The notes under the pieces were generated by a model. It saw only the letters and a list, made by a program, of their open reading frames with translations. It did not search any database and was not told where the DNA came from. Shown here piece by piece: positions 63,247 to 64,000 of a DNA stretch of 64,000 nucleotides (positions are counted from its first letter, which is position 1; each line of letters begins with the position of its first letter). The DNA is from an uncultured Ilumatobacter sp. (GTDB taxonomy: Bacteria > Actinomycetota > Acidimicrobiia > Acidimicrobiales > Ilumatobacteraceae), in assembly GCA_905182555.1 (NCBI GenBank), contig CAJJBX010000021.1, positions 1 through 64,000 of the forward strand, read 5' to 3'. The position numbers were made by a program, and so were the translations under genes.

Positions 63247-64000
63247 ATGGTTGCCACGCTCGACCCCGCGCTCGCAGCGAAGATCGATGCACTCGACGCT
63301 GGCCTGCGCCAGCTCGGCAACACGGTCATCGCTTTCAGCGGCGGCGCCGATTCGGCGTTCCTGGCAGCTACTGCTCGGCGCGTACTCGGCGCTGAACGTG
63401 CCCACTGCGTCACGGCCGTGTCGCCGTCGTTGGCGGGCGACGAAGAACGAGACTGTCGGGCACTTGCCCAAGAGTGGGACCTGCGCTGGACGCCGGTCAT
63501 TACCCACGAGATGGAACGAGCGGCCTACCGGCTGAACGACACCGACCGATGCTTCCACTGTAAAGCAGAGTTGATGGACGTTGTGGGGCCCATTGCGAAG
63601 GCAGATGGCGCAACCATCGTGCTCGGTGTAAACATCGACGACCTCGGCGATCATCGCCCAGGTCAACAGGCAGCTGAGCAGGCGGGGGCAGTCTTCCCGC
63701 TCGTCGACGCCGGTTTCACCAAGTCCGACGTACGCGCAGCTTCGGCATATCTCGGGTTACGCACGCACGACAAGCCTGCAGCGGCGTGCCTCGCCTCTCG
63801 GATTCCGTACGGCACCGAGGTGTCGGTCGGGATTCTCTCGCGAGTCGACCGCGCCGAGGCAGCGCTCCATCGGCTCGGATTCGCCCAAGTTCGCGTGCGC
63901 CACTATGACGACACGGCGCGCATCGAGGTCGAAGCCTCAGAGCTTGTCGGAGCCGTCGAGCGGCGTGTCGAAATCGTTGACGCCGTCAAGGGTGCTGGCT
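63247..64000 (+). CDS. larE: LarE-type ATP-dependent sacrificial sulfur transferase, cut by window end
   Basis: PP-loop ATP pyrophosphatase, 251 residues visible, continuing past the window. It shows AFSGGADSAFLAATARRVL as the P-loop, DRCFHCKAELMDVV, GVNIDDLGDHRPG and the catalytic-cysteine block KPAAACLASRIPYGTEVS, as in LarE. LarE gives its cysteine sulfur to make the nickel-pincer cofactor of lactate racemase. No larB or larC is in view; some stand-alone homologues serve other thiolation reactions. Confidence 0.88.
   Translation, partial: MVATLDPALAAKIDALDAGLRQLGNTVIAFSGGADSAFLAATARRVLGAERAHCVTAVSPSLAGDEERDCRALAQEWDLRWTPVITHEMERAAYRLNDTDRCFHCKAELMDVVGPIAKADGATIVLGVNIDDLGDHRPGQQAAEQAGAVFPLVDAGFTKSDVRAASAYLGLRTHDKPAAACLASRIPYGTEVSVGILSRVDRAEAALHRLGFAQVRVRHYDDTARIEVEASELVGAVERRVEIVDAVKGAG

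Overview
The window is GC-rich, gene-dense chromosomal DNA from a bacterium. Four F420-type LLM oxidoreductase genes, a mycothiol-conjugate amidase (mca), a wax-ester/diacylglycerol acyltransferase, several FadD-like ligases, frequent GTG starts and many ATGA overlaps point to Actinomycetota. An aerobic, possibly marine member of Acidimicrobiia is my best guess; this is inference. I recognise no rRNA, tRNA, CRISPR array, prophage or transposase.

Layout. 1-6.5 kb: trehalose-6-P synthase (otsA, cut by the window edge), threonine dehydratase (ilvA), an LLM enzyme, the transsulfuration pair cystathionine gamma-synthase and beta-synthase, and a glutaredoxin. 6.6-15.8 kb: a decayed ECF sigma factor, an M24 peptidase, a lipoprotein, a membrane protein, a MOSC protein, a [2Fe-2S] ferredoxin, two tandem lipoprotein serine hydrolases, a CaiB-type CoA-transferase and a CobW GTPase. 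15.8-22.3 kb: an amidohydrolase translationally coupled to an LLM enzyme, then an iron(III) ABC transporter (ATPase, permease, binding protein). 22.4-31.9 kb: TauD dioxygenase, PLP decarboxylase, FadD, GT4 glycosyltransferase, LLM, EamA exporter, aldehyde dehydrogenase. 31.9-38 kb: MtfA-type peptidase, GlpD, rhomboid protease, PEBP lipoprotein, Mca. 38-50 kb: ChbG deacetylase, thermonuclease, adenosine deaminase-like enzyme, thiolase, nitrobindin, NudC, SDRs, WS/DGAT, PAP2, RecB-like nuclease, hydrolase, LapA. 50-64 kb: SDR, a GH65 phosphorylase with beta-phosphoglucomutase, acyl-CoA synthetases, LLM, acyl-CoA dehydrogenase, enoyl-CoA hydratase, TypA/BipA and LarE (cut by the window edge).

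Functional themes. Acyl-CoA and lipid metabolism is well represented (three ligases, ACAD, ECH, thiolase, CaiB, WS/DGAT). F420-linked redox, mycothiol chemistry, sulfur amino acids, and trehalose or maltose turnover (OtsA; GH65 with beta-PGM) also appear.

Two features set this window apart from an ordinary chromosome. First, at least a dozen otherwise well-conserved genes (otsA, ilvA, cbs, betB-like, typA and others) are broken by small indels, often in a G/C, A or T run. That looks like uncorrected sequencing error rather than decay. In three genes a whole internal block is replaced by unrelated sequence: a helicase fragment in the iron permease, a WD40 fragment resembling eukaryotic CFAP52 in the acyl-CoA dehydrogenase, and an unidentified block in an SDR. 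Second, perfect short tandem repeats (3, 8, 9, 10, 12 and 18 bp units) lie mostly at gene boundaries. The largest is sixteen copies of an 8-bp unit near 58.4 kb.
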